From: Ursus arctos
Taxonomy: Eukaryota; Chordata; Mammalia; Carnivora; Ursidae
NCBI RefSeq assembly: GCF_023065955.2
Contig: NW_026623100.1
Location: 14,547,001-14,611,000, forward strand
Direction of reading: 5' to 3'
Length of the DNA stretch: 64,000 bases
Shown here: positions 1 through 13,218 of the stretch, piece by piece
Layout: the number at the start of each line of letters is the position of its first letter
Numbering within the stretch: the stretch's first letter is position 1
The notes under the pieces: model-generated
The model's database searches: none
What the model saw: the letters and a program-made list of their open reading frames with translations, nothing else
Told to the model about the DNA's origin: nothing
Position numbers and translations under genes: made by a program

Positions 1-3000
1 AGTCCACCAAACTTTCTTGTAGAGTTATTAAAGTTATTTTGAACTTAATCTGGGTAAACATATCATTTGTTAGGAATAACTTCCACACATGGCTTCTAGA
101 TCTCAAACAATAACATTTTATGATATTGCTATAATATAAAAGAAAGGTGGCCAAGCAGAAAAGTCAAGAATAAGGTCTCAATTTGTACACATAGACTAGA
201 TAAGAAACAAATGCATGATGAAAAATTTTACAAGAAATTACATATTCTATATCCTTAAGTTTTACTCAGTCCTTGGCCTCCGAACTCACCACCCAAGTTA
301 TCCTTCATGATCGCCAAGGCACAATCAATTCACTACCCACAACGTACAAGATGTGAGGCGACACAGTAGTGTGCCAGGAAAGTAGTGTGTGTGGAAAAAA
401 CACTAAAAACAAAATATGGTGAAGGAGAAAAAAGATAGAGAAGACATACAAGCTCAAGATTTCAATGGCACCAAGCCATTTAGATATGTAACACTAGCAC
501 CATCTGGTGGAAGACCACTTAGAAAGAATTCAATTGCCAGTTAAAGAAAGAAAGAAAAAAAGAAACAATAATTCTAAACCTTCTTTCAAAAGATGAGCAT
601 TTTTCAAAGAGAATAAGCCTTAGCAATGGTACAGTAATCACACGGAGGACCCGTAATAAGCCTGGGAGAACTTACAATGTCTACCAAAGGTGTCCCAGAT
701 GGACGTTCTACCATATCTTACCCACAGAGCAAGATTTCAACAGTACAGAATTCCCTCGGCTACCTTTCCTTCAGTGCCCCATACCACATCAGATGAAAAC
801 AACACTTTGCAGCCACAAAGGAAACCCAAAAAAGGAAGACCCAAATTAGCGACTATCCAGCAGAACTTTAATTTGGAGTTTAAGGTTCCTCAGAGCACCA
901 GCTACCTATCTTTCTGCGCTATAAATAAACCAACAGTATTTAGCATGAGAATCTGCTTCTGCTCTTTAGCATCACAGGTTTATGAGCACAGTGATGCCGA
1001 GCCTCTACACTGGGCCACAGTGTGGCAAAACATGACATCGAAATCACTGTTGCTGCTAGCAGTGGGCCAATCAATGACAGAGATGACAAAAATTACTGGT
1101 ATCTTCAAATGCCATTATGGGGGACAGCAAATCAACAAACTGAAAGCCAAAGAGGATGGAGAGCTTGTTTGACCACGAATGGCACCAGCAGAAATGATAT
1201 CTCTGCTACTCTCTGCACTAAGCATCCCTTTTACTCTTTCTCTTTCCTTTACCTTCTTCTTTCTTTTTTAAAAATCCCTCCTTTATTTATTCCCCCCCAT
1301 CTACATTTGAGACGAACGAGAAGTTGTTACAAGTACTGCATGATACCGCTAAGAGAGCGCAAGAAAAAGCTGCCACAGGAGCAACCACAAGGCCTGGAGC
1401 CTGCGTGGAGTCAGACTAAGCAAAAGGACAGCGCCCCCTGCCTCCAAGACAAGAAAATCAGGCAGAGAGAGACTAACGACAGAAGAAAGTGTTGTCTGTG
1501 GCAGTACTGTAAACACTCCATGTTCATTACTGACGAGACACAAAAACTAAGAGGGCAGGGAATAAAGACTGACCTGATTTTACAGTGAAAATGTCCTTCC
1601 ATCAACATTTTGAAATGTATCGATCTAAAGACCATGATGTCAACCTACCTGCCAACCCACCCTATCCCCGAAAGTATGCTTCTCCTGATTCTTACGTTTA
1701 ACTTCAAACTGCCCATTTTTTAGCCACTTTGAACTTATCCATAGAATAACCAATTATCTGTATTTGTTTATTTTTCAAATGCAATTCTATTCAAATGTAA
1801 ATTTGAGAGCTGCATAGAGAATTGTGTTGAATTTTCTTACAAAGGGAAAAGTTTGCCTCATTAACTCATCTTTTCACCTTTTCTAGCTTATATACATCTA
1901 TGCAAGTTTATCCACTAGTAAATATGAAGAGTACAGATTGTTACGGCATAGACTTTTTTAGAATGAAACGTATCTCAAAATATTTTATTCCTTTATTATC
2001 CATCCAATAACAGAAGTCAGAATCGGAATTACCAACTTAGAGGATATAATATTCTAATATTTTGCTAATAGTAAGTGTTCAATAATGTCATACTAATTAT
2101 TAAAAGTTTTGAGGACAATAACAAAAAGGGACAGAAGCAAAGGAAATGAGACAATGAAAAGTAAAATAAAAACAATAATTAAAAAGAGAGACAGAGGCTG
2201 AGACCTAATTTACCAGCGAGTAGTAGCCCAGTTCTTTTTACCCATAGTAGAATGAAGTTCTGGAAACAGCAATGGTGTATGCCACATTCCCTAATACTCT
2301 TCTAAATATTACCATTGACAATCTCAGTGAACTCTGCTAATAAATGATGAACATCGATCGGCTTTCATACCTTGTTACCCGTTCTTTCTTTTCTCCCTTC
2401 TCATACTCGTTTTATTTTTAACCCTCCAAACCCCTTCTTTCCTGAGGTGAATTTATACCTTGGCAGAAGTCATCACCCATCCCAGTTCCCTTGGCCCTGT
2501 TAAGGGAGACCCTATCTACAAACTTCATCTTACACATGCACCAGGTAGCAGCCAGCCTGGAGTAGCCTTGACCTTCAAAATTTCCTTTGGCTACCCAGAT
2601 AACGCTGGGGGAGAGTGGGAGAAAAAGCAAACCTGAACACACATGCCAGGCATAAGACCACTACCGTAGATCAACCAATTTTCTAATCGTAATTTTTAAA
2701 GGTACGCTGAACAGATGGAGGGAGAGAATGAATTTCAGTTTAGCTAACTGTTCCGTTTGCTTCTTTATCTATAGTCACATCTTCACTTTTTTGGGATCAC
2801 TACACATTTCTGGCTCTGCTATATTACACTGTGTAAATATTTAGGAGAAATAATTCCTTTCAAGGATCTAAACTTCCACTGTCGTTATGGCAAATGAACC
2901 TGTTTATGCTATGTTTAAGTAACAGCAAGCCTAAAAGAACACAGGAATTTACTAACATATGTGATACACAAACATCACAATCATAAAGCTTCTCGTGGGG

Positions 3001-3176
3001 ACACAGCAAGAACATGAAAGCCCAGTTTATTTTTATTCCCATTGCCCTGTAATTTTCCTTAGCTCTACTACAACAGTCCTTAATTCGAACCTTTCCTGCA
3101 GTTACAAGAACAGAGTAGACTGAATGTACACAAACTATACCCCAAACTACCCTCATCTCCATGTGACCCTCCTTGT
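1..3176. other. Unrecognised intronic sequence, left edge
   Basis: No element is firmly recognised. A stretch at 690-1588 is open for 160 codons on the plus strand and then 188 codons in an overlapping frame. It has coding-like composition, including an AT-hook-like KKGRPK, but no start context, splice sites or family that I recognise. A minus-strand open stretch of 147 codons at 2860-3303 runs into the MER5A repeat and is meaningless. By position the region is the large SRBD1 intron downstream of exon E. Confidence 0.4.
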
Positions 3177-3184
3177 TTCTAGAA

Positions 3185-4309
3185 CAATGGTTCTCAAACT
3201 TGATCCTCCATTGCAATCTGCTGCAGGCTGTTAAACCCCAGCTAGCTAGGCCCACCCCCAGAGTTTCTGCTTCACTGGGGCCAAGAATTTGCATTACTAA
3301 CAAATCCCCTGGTGATGCTGATGCTGCTAGGCCTGGGACGAATCACACTTTTTGTTTTATGGTTTTATTGAGGTATGATTTACGTTTCATGAAATTCACC
3401 CATCTTAAGTGTATAATTCAATGACTTTTAGTAAATGTTATACAACCATCACCAAAATCCAATCTCAGAACATTTCCATCCCCAAGATAGTGTGTGCCCA
3501 TTTACAGTTCTCGTTCCTACCTCCAGCTCTAGGTATCCGCTCTTTACTTTCTGTCTCTATATATTCACCTCATCTGGACATTTCCTATAAATGTAATCAG
3601 AAAATAAATGGTCTTCTATATATGGCTTCTTCTCTTAGGATGTTTTTGAGATTCTTCCATGTTGTAGCATCAGTGTTTCCTTTTTATTGCTGAACAGTAT
3701 TCCACTGTTCTACATGTACCACACTTTATCTATTCATCAGTCGATGGCCCGGGGTTCATTCCAGTTTTCTGTTATTAAGAATAATGTTGCTACAAATATC
3801 CATGTATAAGTCTTTGTGTTGGACACACATTTCATTTCTCTTAGATTCCTAGGAGTAGCATAAAGTATAAATTTACACTTAATTTTAAAAGAAACTACCT
3901 AGGTGCAATCAATGAGTGCTCCGGTTTATTCATTTCCATGATACTTGTTATCATCTGTCTTTTTGATTATAGCTATTCTAGTAGTTATTAAGTGGTATCT
4001 TTTTACTTGTAGTTTATTTTACATTTCTTTAATTAATGATGCTGAGCATTTATTTAATGTATATGTTGGCCTTTCCTAATCTTCTTTAGTGAAATACCTA
4101 TTCATATCTGTTGCCCATTTTTAATTAGCTTGTCTGCTTGTTATCAAGTCGTATGTGTTCTTTATGTATTATAAATGTAAGTCTTTATCAGACATATGAT
4201 TTGCATACATTTTCTCCCAAATTTTGGCTTGCCTAGTCATTTTTTTAATGGTCTTTTGAAACACAACGGGTTTTAATTTTGATGAAGTCTGAAACTATGA
4301 GAACCACTG
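3185..4309 (+). mobile_element. MER5A-type hAT MITE, split by an L1 fragment
   Basis: The left part (3185 to about 3352) matches MER5A: a terminal CAATGGTTCTCAAACTT, then CCCACCCCCAGAGTTTCTGC and GGTGATGCTGATGCTGCT. The right terminus GAGAACCACTG is found about 1 kb away, at 4299-4309. Between them lies an old antisense L1. Candidate 8-bp target duplications flank the composite: TTCTAGAA at 3177-3184 and TTCTAAAG at 4310-4317, six of eight matching. MER5A is a non-autonomous hAT-Charlie DNA transposon of mammalian-wide age and encodes nothing. Confidence 0.85.
3353..4289 (-). mobile_element. L1M 3'-end fragment inserted in MER5A
   Basis: The sequence beginning TTTTATTGAGGTATGATTTA is the antisense of the 3' end of an old mammalian L1. 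Downstream it carries the familiar antisense ORF2 C-terminal landmarks: TTCCATGTTGTAGC, TATTGCTGAACAGTATTCCA, GAGTAGCATAAA and TTTTGATGAAGTC. It is heavily diverged and holds no long open frame. It interrupts MER5A between the CACTTT motif and the right terminal repeat, so it arrived after the MITE. Confidence 0.85.
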
Positions 4310-4317
4310 TTCTAAAG

Positions 4318-5507
4318 ATTCAAAAATTCAAAAGAAATACCAAATCCTTGAAAAATGTGAAAGTTTAGTGGTTTCCTATCTGTATAAGCAAATGTAAATG
4401 TCACTCACATCCGCTTTTCTGTTTTGTTTCCTTTTAGCAAAGCCTATTACAACTATCATCCTAAATATATTCACCATTTTCAGGAGGAAAAGAAAATGTG
4501 CAACTAACTGGCTATAATATATTATGGAATGAATAAATTCAGCTGCAAATAGGCCTCAGCTATCAACTGGGAATAGTGGATGGAATGCTAGCACTAAAGA
4601 ATATGAACTTCTGAGCCAGTGTTTTCAGAATCACTGATCAGTCCTAGGCTTTTAATGCCATGCTTAAAGCTGTAAGAAATATGTCTACTCTACAAAATAA
4701 TGGGAACAAAGATAAATGGTGTACCATGGTAGAGGGTATAGAGAAAAGATCATTCCCTGAAAGATAACGTTTGATTTATCTTGATATTTTTGTCTAATTT
4801 TATTAGACTTCTTCACTGAAGATTTAAAGATAATTCATATATCACTATAGCCTTTTCTTTGTTGAAAAGCTACTGAAATTTAAATTAACTTTAAATTAGA
4901 GTAGCCAAAAATGGCAACCAAAGTTCTAATCTTGTCTAGGACCGACCATAACTTGCAAATGTATGAAACATACTTCAAGAAAATATCGGAAAGGTTTAAT
5001 TCAGGTAGAAGAAATAAGATTAGAAGTTTCTAAGGTGAAATCCAAAATACTCTATGTTTATTCCTTGATGATTATCCACATCCAAAAAGTAAATCATAAG
5101 ACTAAGAAGCTTACTGAACATTATTTCTATAACCATGACCTGAGCCACATATTCTGTGATTTTTATGGAAAAACCCTAAAAATAGGAAGGATCCAGTTAA
5201 AAGATGAAGAAAATCCATCTAGGTTTGCAACAGGAATCCATCTTTATGTAATTCAAGTTAACATAGGAGGTGAAACAAGAAGCTTTGTTCACTGTAGAAC
5301 TACTAGGCTTCCACTAAATGTTTTCAAATAGTCATGTTCCAATACATGGATACTGCTGATAACATAAAAGCCATTAGTCCTTACTGCCTTCCAATTGCTG
5401 GAGATGGATTTTGCATTTCTACTAACTTTCATATATTACACTACAAGGAACAAGCCTATTAGCCAATATTCACCCTCCCTTTTCCACTGAGCCACTCAAG
5501 CCACTTT
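4318..5507. other. Unrecognised intronic sequence
   Basis: AT-rich sequence without a repeat I can name. A 122-codon plus-strand open stretch at 4963-5331 has no recognisable domain and no splice context. I treat it as chance. Confidence 0.4.
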
Positions 5508-5522
5508 AAAGGAAGCTGTCAG

Positions 5523-5722
5523 GGGTGCCTGGTGGCTCAGTCGTTAAGCGTCTGCCTTCGACTCAGGGCGTGATCCCGGAGTTCTGGGATCGAGCCCCGC
5601 ATCAGGCTCCTCCACTGGGAGCCTGCTTCTTCCTCTCCCACTCCCCCTGCCTGTGTTCCCTCTCGCTGGCTATCTCTCTCTCTGTCAAATAAATAAATAA
5701 AATCTTTTAAAAAATAAAAAAT
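5523..5722 (+). mobile_element. Can-SINE (SINEC), arctoid-type
   Basis: This is a tRNA-derived head (GGGTGCCTGGTGGCTCAGTC, GTTAAGCGTCTGCC), a CT-rich body with CGCTGGCTATCTCTCTC, and an AAATAAATAAATAAAATCTT tail. Perfect 15-bp target duplications AAAGGAAGCTGTCAG lie at 5508-5522 and 5723-5737. The tRNA-like head carries the internal pol III A and B boxes typical of the family. The perfect duplications suggest a fairly recent insertion. Confidence 0.95.
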
Positions 5723-5737
5723 AAAGGAAGCTGTCAG

Positions 5738-8700
5738 AAGAGACGCCAGAAGATAACAGTTTCACAGGTGATCCACAGCCACTGAATACTCCCAATAACT
5801 TAACTTCCAGGCATCTTCTCACCCAACTTTTTAATATTTTTTTGCAATTCAAAATACCTAGAGTCAGTGGAACTTCTTTCCCAAACTATACCAATTAGGG
5901 TATCACCATCTCTGTGATGTTACTGGATTTGAGAGCCAACATAAAGGTCAAGATAAGAGAAACAGAGAAAGAGTTTACCCAACAGCACAGAGCCAATTAT
6001 GATTTATCCATAACACTGAAAGGTAAGGATAAGCAAAATATAATTCATTTTGTACCAGAGTTCAACTCCTTTCCTCATTTAGATACCAGTTACTACAAGG
6101 AGCAAACTCATCAGGTTAGAACTTCTATCTTTTATTCGCCAATCTTTCCTCTGGGTGACTCAACGTAGAAAAAAAAAACAGAAACAGCAAGGACCTCAAA
6201 CAGGATGTCTTACTCCTGGCCATCTAAGATTTGAAAATCATTAGTGTGTGTGTATATATATGGCAATATGATCATAACAGAAGCTCATCCCTGAAAATCT
6301 GTAATTTCCTAGTGAGGTTCTTAATAAAAATGAGGAATATGGAGGAGCACTCTGCACTGACCCTCACCATTTATCCAGTGAAATCCATAAAATAATCACT
6401 AAAACCTTTGCTTATACAAATAGCAAATTAGTAACACACCAAACACATATAAAGCAGAGTAAGAACAAACAAACACATCTGAAGTTGTACACAAATCCCA
6501 TGTGCTCTCCAAAGCTAAGAGAACTGTACCATTTCAGCAATTTATCCACCTATGAACAAATGCCCTCAGGTGATTCCTGAGAAAGGGAAGAATGATCAGT
6601 TATATCTGTCTTCATCTTGCCTGCAAATCTTGACATTTTTCAGCAAGTAAAAGTTCCAAATGGCAGGTGTCAGAAGGCCTTAGCCTCACATGTGGTGCTA
6701 GAAGGCAGGACAAGCAGCAGCAGCATGTGGTCATGTCAGAGCCACACAGAAGCTGCCGAGAGAGCACATTCTGAAAAGAGCAAACCTCAGACGTGGTTAA
6801 ATCAATCTAGTGCCAGATGCCACTATGGGAACAAAGCCTTGCTGCCAAAGATTAGCTGCCCAGAGAAACATTCAACTCAAGACTCTCACAAAAGGGAAAA
6901 TAGCTGAGTGCAATGGCACCTGTCCATATCCTGTCCGTCTGATACTTTGGTCAAACTAGACCCTTCCGTGCAGAAAAGAAAACGGCCACAGAATGCTTTG
7001 CTTAGTCTACAGAGGGGTATTGTTTTCACAAGGCCCTTTTTTAGTTATTTGAAAGTAATAATACAAATCTCCTGCATTTGCATCATTATAGCTTTTTGAA
7101 AGTGCTTTAAGATCTACTAACTCTAACTTCCTATAAGGAAGTCAGGATCACAAGTACCTCTTCATTTTACCTATGTAGCAAGAGAGAACCAAAGAACTCA
7201 TGTTAGGCCAAGATCACCTGAAACCAAGACTTAAAAAGAAAAAGTGATCTCCGGAACTGTTTGGCCAGACTTTTCTGTTTAGATATCTATTCTCTGCCTG
7301 TTCCTCCTTCCCAATCATCTTTTCATAGGTTTTCCCAATAATAAGAAAGTTCTGGAGCCTTCTGGAAGTTGTTTGTGAAGGTTAATCAATAAGCATTTCG
7401 TTCCCAAAGGTTAATGTAATTGGCATGATATGGTCTCTGTTTCTTCTCAGATCTGACTCTCAGTAATGATTTATGAGGAATATCCAAAGCAGGAGATGCT
7501 GGAGAAGCACAAAAATACATCAGTTGTTTAGGGTGGAAAATTTACTATCCGGTCATCTGGTTAGATACACCAGAAACTAAACAAACTAGGATTCTCATGC
7601 AGAGGAGCAGTACACAATATAATGATATAGAAAAGAAAATCCATTATCATTAGGATTTTATGCTCTATTTGAATATACAAAGGGATCACTGTGCCAAAGA
7701 CTGAAACCTCAGAACACCTGATTTCCTCCCATATCTCAAAGGACAAAGCATAAACATGAACCAGGACTTCACCTGGATTCAAGTTAGAAATTGGTTTTTT
7801 TTCCTACAGCATTTTTACTTACTATGGCTGCACCACTGAAATTCATTTATTTGCCATATACCTGTGCCTAAAACAGTTCACTGGAATCTACTTTATCTGG
7901 TCTTGCCTTCTAAGCAACGAGCAAGTACTATTCTTCAACTGTGTGCAGTTGTTCATGTAATTTCTCAATTTTGTATTTTTAGATCTTATTCTGATCTATA
8001 TTCAGATCTTATTCTTATGTAAAGGATAAAAGTAAATATCAACACACACCACATTCACATAAAGACTAAGAGTACTCTCACATATATATTCTATTTGAAA
8101 TCAAATGTACTAAATACAATTTGAAAATAAATAAAAGTAAAATTTTCTAAATTAACTTCTTGCTCTTCATTTAATTTGAAGGTTTTCATTTCTGTAAAAC
8201 AAGTTATTTTGATATGATTATTTTCCATGTCTGCTATCTTTATTCTTAAACACTTTGCTAACTTAATCGATTCCAGACTTCCCAGCATCTTATGTTTTTC
8301 TGCTTTACCCACTGAAATAGAGGGATTTGTTTTTTCATTTACATGAATAAAAACCAATTTGTGTTCTCGTTTGGGGTATAGCAAATTTGAGGGTTGGTAA
8401 AAACAAAATGTGATGCTGTTGTCAAGGAACGATTGCTCAAAATCATGCAAATAGTAAACACACACATGAAATGGACACACTTTGCACTAGAATCAGATCT
8501 GGCACAAATTTCAGCTGAAATACAAGCAGAACTAGGACAAGCCCTATACAGGTACCTCATAATTTTCAGTGTCATGAAAACAGTCATCAGTTTCACTCCC
8601 CAAAAAAGAATGAGTACAAACTCAGGCATTTCAATGTTAGTTGGCTAATGATGCAATCTCTTCAATTAAGTGTACGAACAAAAGAAAAGGCTTATGAAAA

Positions 8701-11700
8701 TCACTGAATGTTCTCTGAAACTTAAAAATAAATCCATATGCAGTCAATTCTCTCTTTGGATCTCTAAAATTTTCTAATACCTCTGATGGTCTCCCTGGCC
8801 ATTTTAAATATTGGGCCTTATTTTTGGCAAATGTATTTTATCTCAACAATCTTTGATGTTAAAAATCATAAGCAGGAAGAAAAGGACTCTAAAACTAACA
8901 AATGAATAAACATAACCTCCTGGTCTAATCTTACCTAAAAGTAATGACATCTCCCCAATTCCTTCATAAAATTTCCTGCCCCCAATTTTTAAAACATGGC
9001 CACTAGATATTTACATAATTTTAAAAACACAATATACTAAAGTTGGGTTGCTCGGATGTTTAGTCACACTGTAATCTACAGGTATATATATACTTTTTAA
9101 AATTAAAAACAAATCTAAAAATAATACAAAAAAGAAGAAAGCTAAAGCTGTGTTCTTGAGATTCACAAAGGTAAAAAAGGAGAATAAAGTTATAGCTGTC
9201 ACTTAATATGTACTTAACACCATGTGTAAAGAAAATCTGCGATATAATCTGATCCTAAAGAATTTAAACTACAGACTTCCTGATTCTCCAGTGCTGGCAA
9301 TCACCTCCAACAGTAACTGTGCACAATGGCTGAAAAAGCTTTTAAAATTATTTTATTTCCCCTAAGTTTGTTTGAGTATGAAGTCTCTATTCCAAAGTAA
9401 ATTTTAAATGACTTGATGTTGCCCAAAAAATATATTTTATATCAAAGGGCTCTAATGAATTTTTTCTGTTAATTTTAAGTTTTCTAACTTAAACTTATGA
9501 TGACTGTAAGTCAAATTACAATTGCTAAAGTAATGCTAATGTAACACATCACATACTTGGAGTCATATTCTAATATTTTAATTTGAAAGTTATAAAAACA
9601 AAAACAAAAACGTTAGAATACAAACCCAAGTGTATGTATGTTAATGTAACTACTACTTTTTAATTCTTAGAGGAAAATTGGAGTGTTGTTTCTTTTTTAT
9701 GTGCCATTATAAACACTGGATTGCTAAATATAATAAATGACTTTGCTAAAAATAGATATAAAAATGATTTAAATCATAAGTCTTTATGAAACAAAACAAA
9801 TTATAGACAGAGGCATCCTTACACAGTGATAGGGAAGATGTAACTTTTCCCCCATATTTAAATGGGAGGGAAAGGAAAAAAGAAAGAGGAGAGAAATGGA
9901 GGGAAAGAAGGCAAGGGAAGTAGACAGATTAATGTTTTCAGGAGAGAGAGAGAAAGAGAGTGAGTACACACATACGTGTACATGACTGGCAAATCCATTA
10001 AAATGATTTCCCCCCCCCCCACTAAAATATGTAGGTTACAAACTAATAATGGCTTATAAAGAAGTAACAGAATGTAACCAATCGACCCAAAGCGGTCTAC
10101 TTTGCCAAACCATCGACCCACCCCACTCTCAGGGGAATACACTGGTAGTAAAATGAATGCATTTTCCTCACCTGGAATAAATCACTATCATCATGAGCAA
10201 GTTTGAGAGTATCTATTTCTAACCTTATCTGGTGGTGAAAAAACAAAACCTCACATATTAGAAACACACACACACACACACACACAAAGAAGAAACCAAA
10301 AATCACTTCTTCCTTTTCTTTCAACCTATTTCCCAGGCTTAGAAACCAGGCTTCTGTCAACAGATATTTTTCAAACACCCATTTCAGTTTCAATTTGGCC
10401 CTTTAAATATTCCCCAATATACTTGCAGAAATGTAGGTTTCTCAGATAATTTTTAAGAAATAATGAGCATGCGTGCTTGTGTGTGTGTACACTTTATATT
10501 TACTTCAAGCTTTAACTTCACAATTTAAATATGTAAATCTTCCATTAAACGGATATCCACAACAGATTACTTGTATCTGAAACTAGTCTATTCCACAATT
10601 TTCAAATGCCAGGAGCAAAATTACAGAACAAATAATACTTCTGAGTCAGAAAGAGGTAGACTATAATATAATTAAAGAATAAAGAGGCATAAAATTTACA
10701 CATTTTATACCTAAATTTATTGTTCTTATGGAAAGCTGTGTTTTCATCTCAAAGGTAAGAATTTATGGCATCAGCCCCCACATCTTAATATCCATAGGGG
10801 GAAAAAAGTCTTTCAACTGTGTAAGAATAATTTAGGTGAAGCTCCTATGAAAACACCTGCCAAGAAGCTTGAGCTATCATATTAAATGGATCACAGGGTT
10901 TACAAAGTGCTACAGACGTTCAAAAGCATTCCCAGCACCGAGTATCACAGCCCTAGCAAGAGAAGGCTTCACTTCAGGCACATGTCTAAGTCATTTTTCT
11001 GAATTGTTTCTTGTCAAATTAAAATGTCAAAAATTATTCTATCAAATGCTGTCCCTAAGGAATGTAGGCTCAACCCAAAGAGCAGCTACCAATTAGTAAA
11101 GTCGGGCCTTTTAATGGGGAAAAAATTTCTTTTCTATTGATAACTGAAATTAGCAGGGTCCAAAAAGAAAAGTTTCATCTCAGCAGTTAGTTTAAGTGCT
11201 ACTGATAGCTATAATCACATGCAGGCTGCAATTCCTTTTGAAAGGCTTTTCAAATGAACAAATACAAAGAAAAAAAGAGAAACACAAGTGTTTTCATAGT
11301 GAATGACTGCCTAGGATTACTGAGTTATAAAAAGCCAAGGTTAGAGACCCAGATATACATGAGTATTGTGAACTAACAAACCAAAGTCAAATGAAATCCT
11401 TGCTCACTCTTTTGACAAGGTCAGTGCACCCATCCCTTAGCACAATAACTAACTGAATTTCAAGTTATAGAAGGTGCTTCAGGAAAATAAAATCCACCAC
11501 AAATCATTTAATGTTTCTCTATTGCCTTGGATGAGCAAATAAAATCCTCTAAGGAAAACATTTCCTGTTCACTCTGTTGTTTTCCAAAAGCTGCATATCA
11601 CTTGAGTGTTCATTCATTAGCAGCGTTAAGTGTGCAGATGCAATAGACATTCTTTGGCAGCCAATCATACTGTATCTTTTTTACCTGAAAGTCCAGATGA

Positions 11701-13218
11701 ATTTATATAGTACAATTATCTGTAATTTACCCACAGAAGTAGAAGTCAAGTTCGTCTACCAGAAAGAGCTAGTGATCGTCCATGAACTCCCCCCCAAAAG
11801 TTCTAAAACTTGATTTCAAAGGACAGAAATATAAGCAACAGTACAAACAAGCTCAGAGAATGAAACTGTTTACATGAGGTATGCACTTATCTAGGCTTAC
11901 AATTTGGCAAAAGTCATTGTATGACCTGTGACTACTAAAGTAATCAAAAGGTTTTAACTGTGGCAAGAGACAATGTTAGAAGCAAAAAATCAATGGTATA
12001 TATTCCCATGTATATATTCCTTCTGCACTTTTCACCGAAAGACTCTTTGATTTGAAATATCAAACATTTCCCAATGTTGTTGCTTTTTAAAGTCTCCATT
12101 CCCAGAGACAAAGTTTCTTGGCTTTGTGGCTCAAGCGATGACAAACAGATCATTTCCTATTCACTCCACTTACCTCATCATCAACAAGACTGCTAGAATC
12201 CAGTTATCTTAAGAATTATTTTCAACAGCCACCTTCAATTACAAATGTTTGACATGATCACAGACTTCCAATGCTAATCCCCTTTCAAGTTGAAATACCC
12301 ACACAAGGGCCCTTTGAGACACACAGCATGGCTATTTTCTTCACTTTGCCTTGTCCTGCAAAGCAGCTGAAATACACTTGAATCTTTTCTCTCCACCCCC
12401 ATCACTACCATCCATCTCTTATGCGAAGTAGCATGCAGACCCATATGCTTTTGTCAGACATGAGTCTTGACAAAAGGGTTTTCATGGTTAAAATGCTGTT
12501 TTTCTAAGTATGCTTCTAAACCTGAAGGCCGTTTAAAGAAAGGAAAAGAAAATCTTCATGTTATTGACTCTCATTTCCCCAAGTTTTCTACCTATAGACT
12601 ACACTTCCTTAGTTTACGTATATTTGCATGACCTAAGTATACTTAATTTCCAGAGCCCTATTGCTAGCCACAATTCTGGACTTAGAAATTCTCAGTCTGG
12701 CCTATTCAAGAATACCCATCACTTAACCCAGATGGAAAGAAAACCTGAATCCATAAAAAATAATCCTATCAACATACTAAACTATACTTAACTGCTGAAG
12801 AGATTTTTTAAATTTCAAAGAATAACACAATTTTCTGGCACATCAAATTCAGGCACTTATGCCAAGAGCATATATCGAAGTCTCTACTATTTCCAAGTGA
12901 CAATCAACCTGGGCTTTGAACAAAAAGAGGATGATTTTGCTTTATATGTAGGTGGATTCATGAAAATCTGCTTTTAACCTGAATTTTCATAAGTCAAATT
13001 CCATTTAAATGCAACAAGACAGCTCACTAGCTAAAGGAACAGAAAGTGAAATTTTAATAGTGCAAAAAAATTAATTGGTAAAACAACTGATCATCCCTTC
13101 CATTATGAGCTTTTAACTTGTGATTTTGTGTTTAGAATTTGCATAACTGAATTATACTTTTCCTTAAGCCTGTACCATACCTATATGAATTATGGAAACG
13201 TGAACCTCTGCGCTTTAC
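5738..13218. other. Long unrecognised intronic stretch
   Basis: About 7.5 kb of AT-rich sequence with no exon, rRNA or tRNA and no interspersed repeat that I can assign. Its visible features are a purine-rich GA tract (about 9862-9965), a C homopolymer (about 10010-10020) and a CA microsatellite (10264-10286). Short open stretches such as 8339-8629 and 11577-11813 lack domains or splice signals. Very old diverged repeats could be hidden here. Confidence 0.4.
10264..10286. repeat. (CA)n microsatellite
   Basis: An uninterrupted AC/CA dinucleotide run of about 23 bp in intronic sequence. Confidence 0.95.

Noticed and set aside
2860..3303. 147-codon minus-strand open frame
   Set aside because: Its first 40 codons are MER5A antisense, and the rest has no domain or splice signals.
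5523..5722. tRNA-like head suggesting a tRNA gene
   Set aside because: The A and B boxes belong to a Can-SINE with tail and target duplications. The same applies to the other SINE copies.
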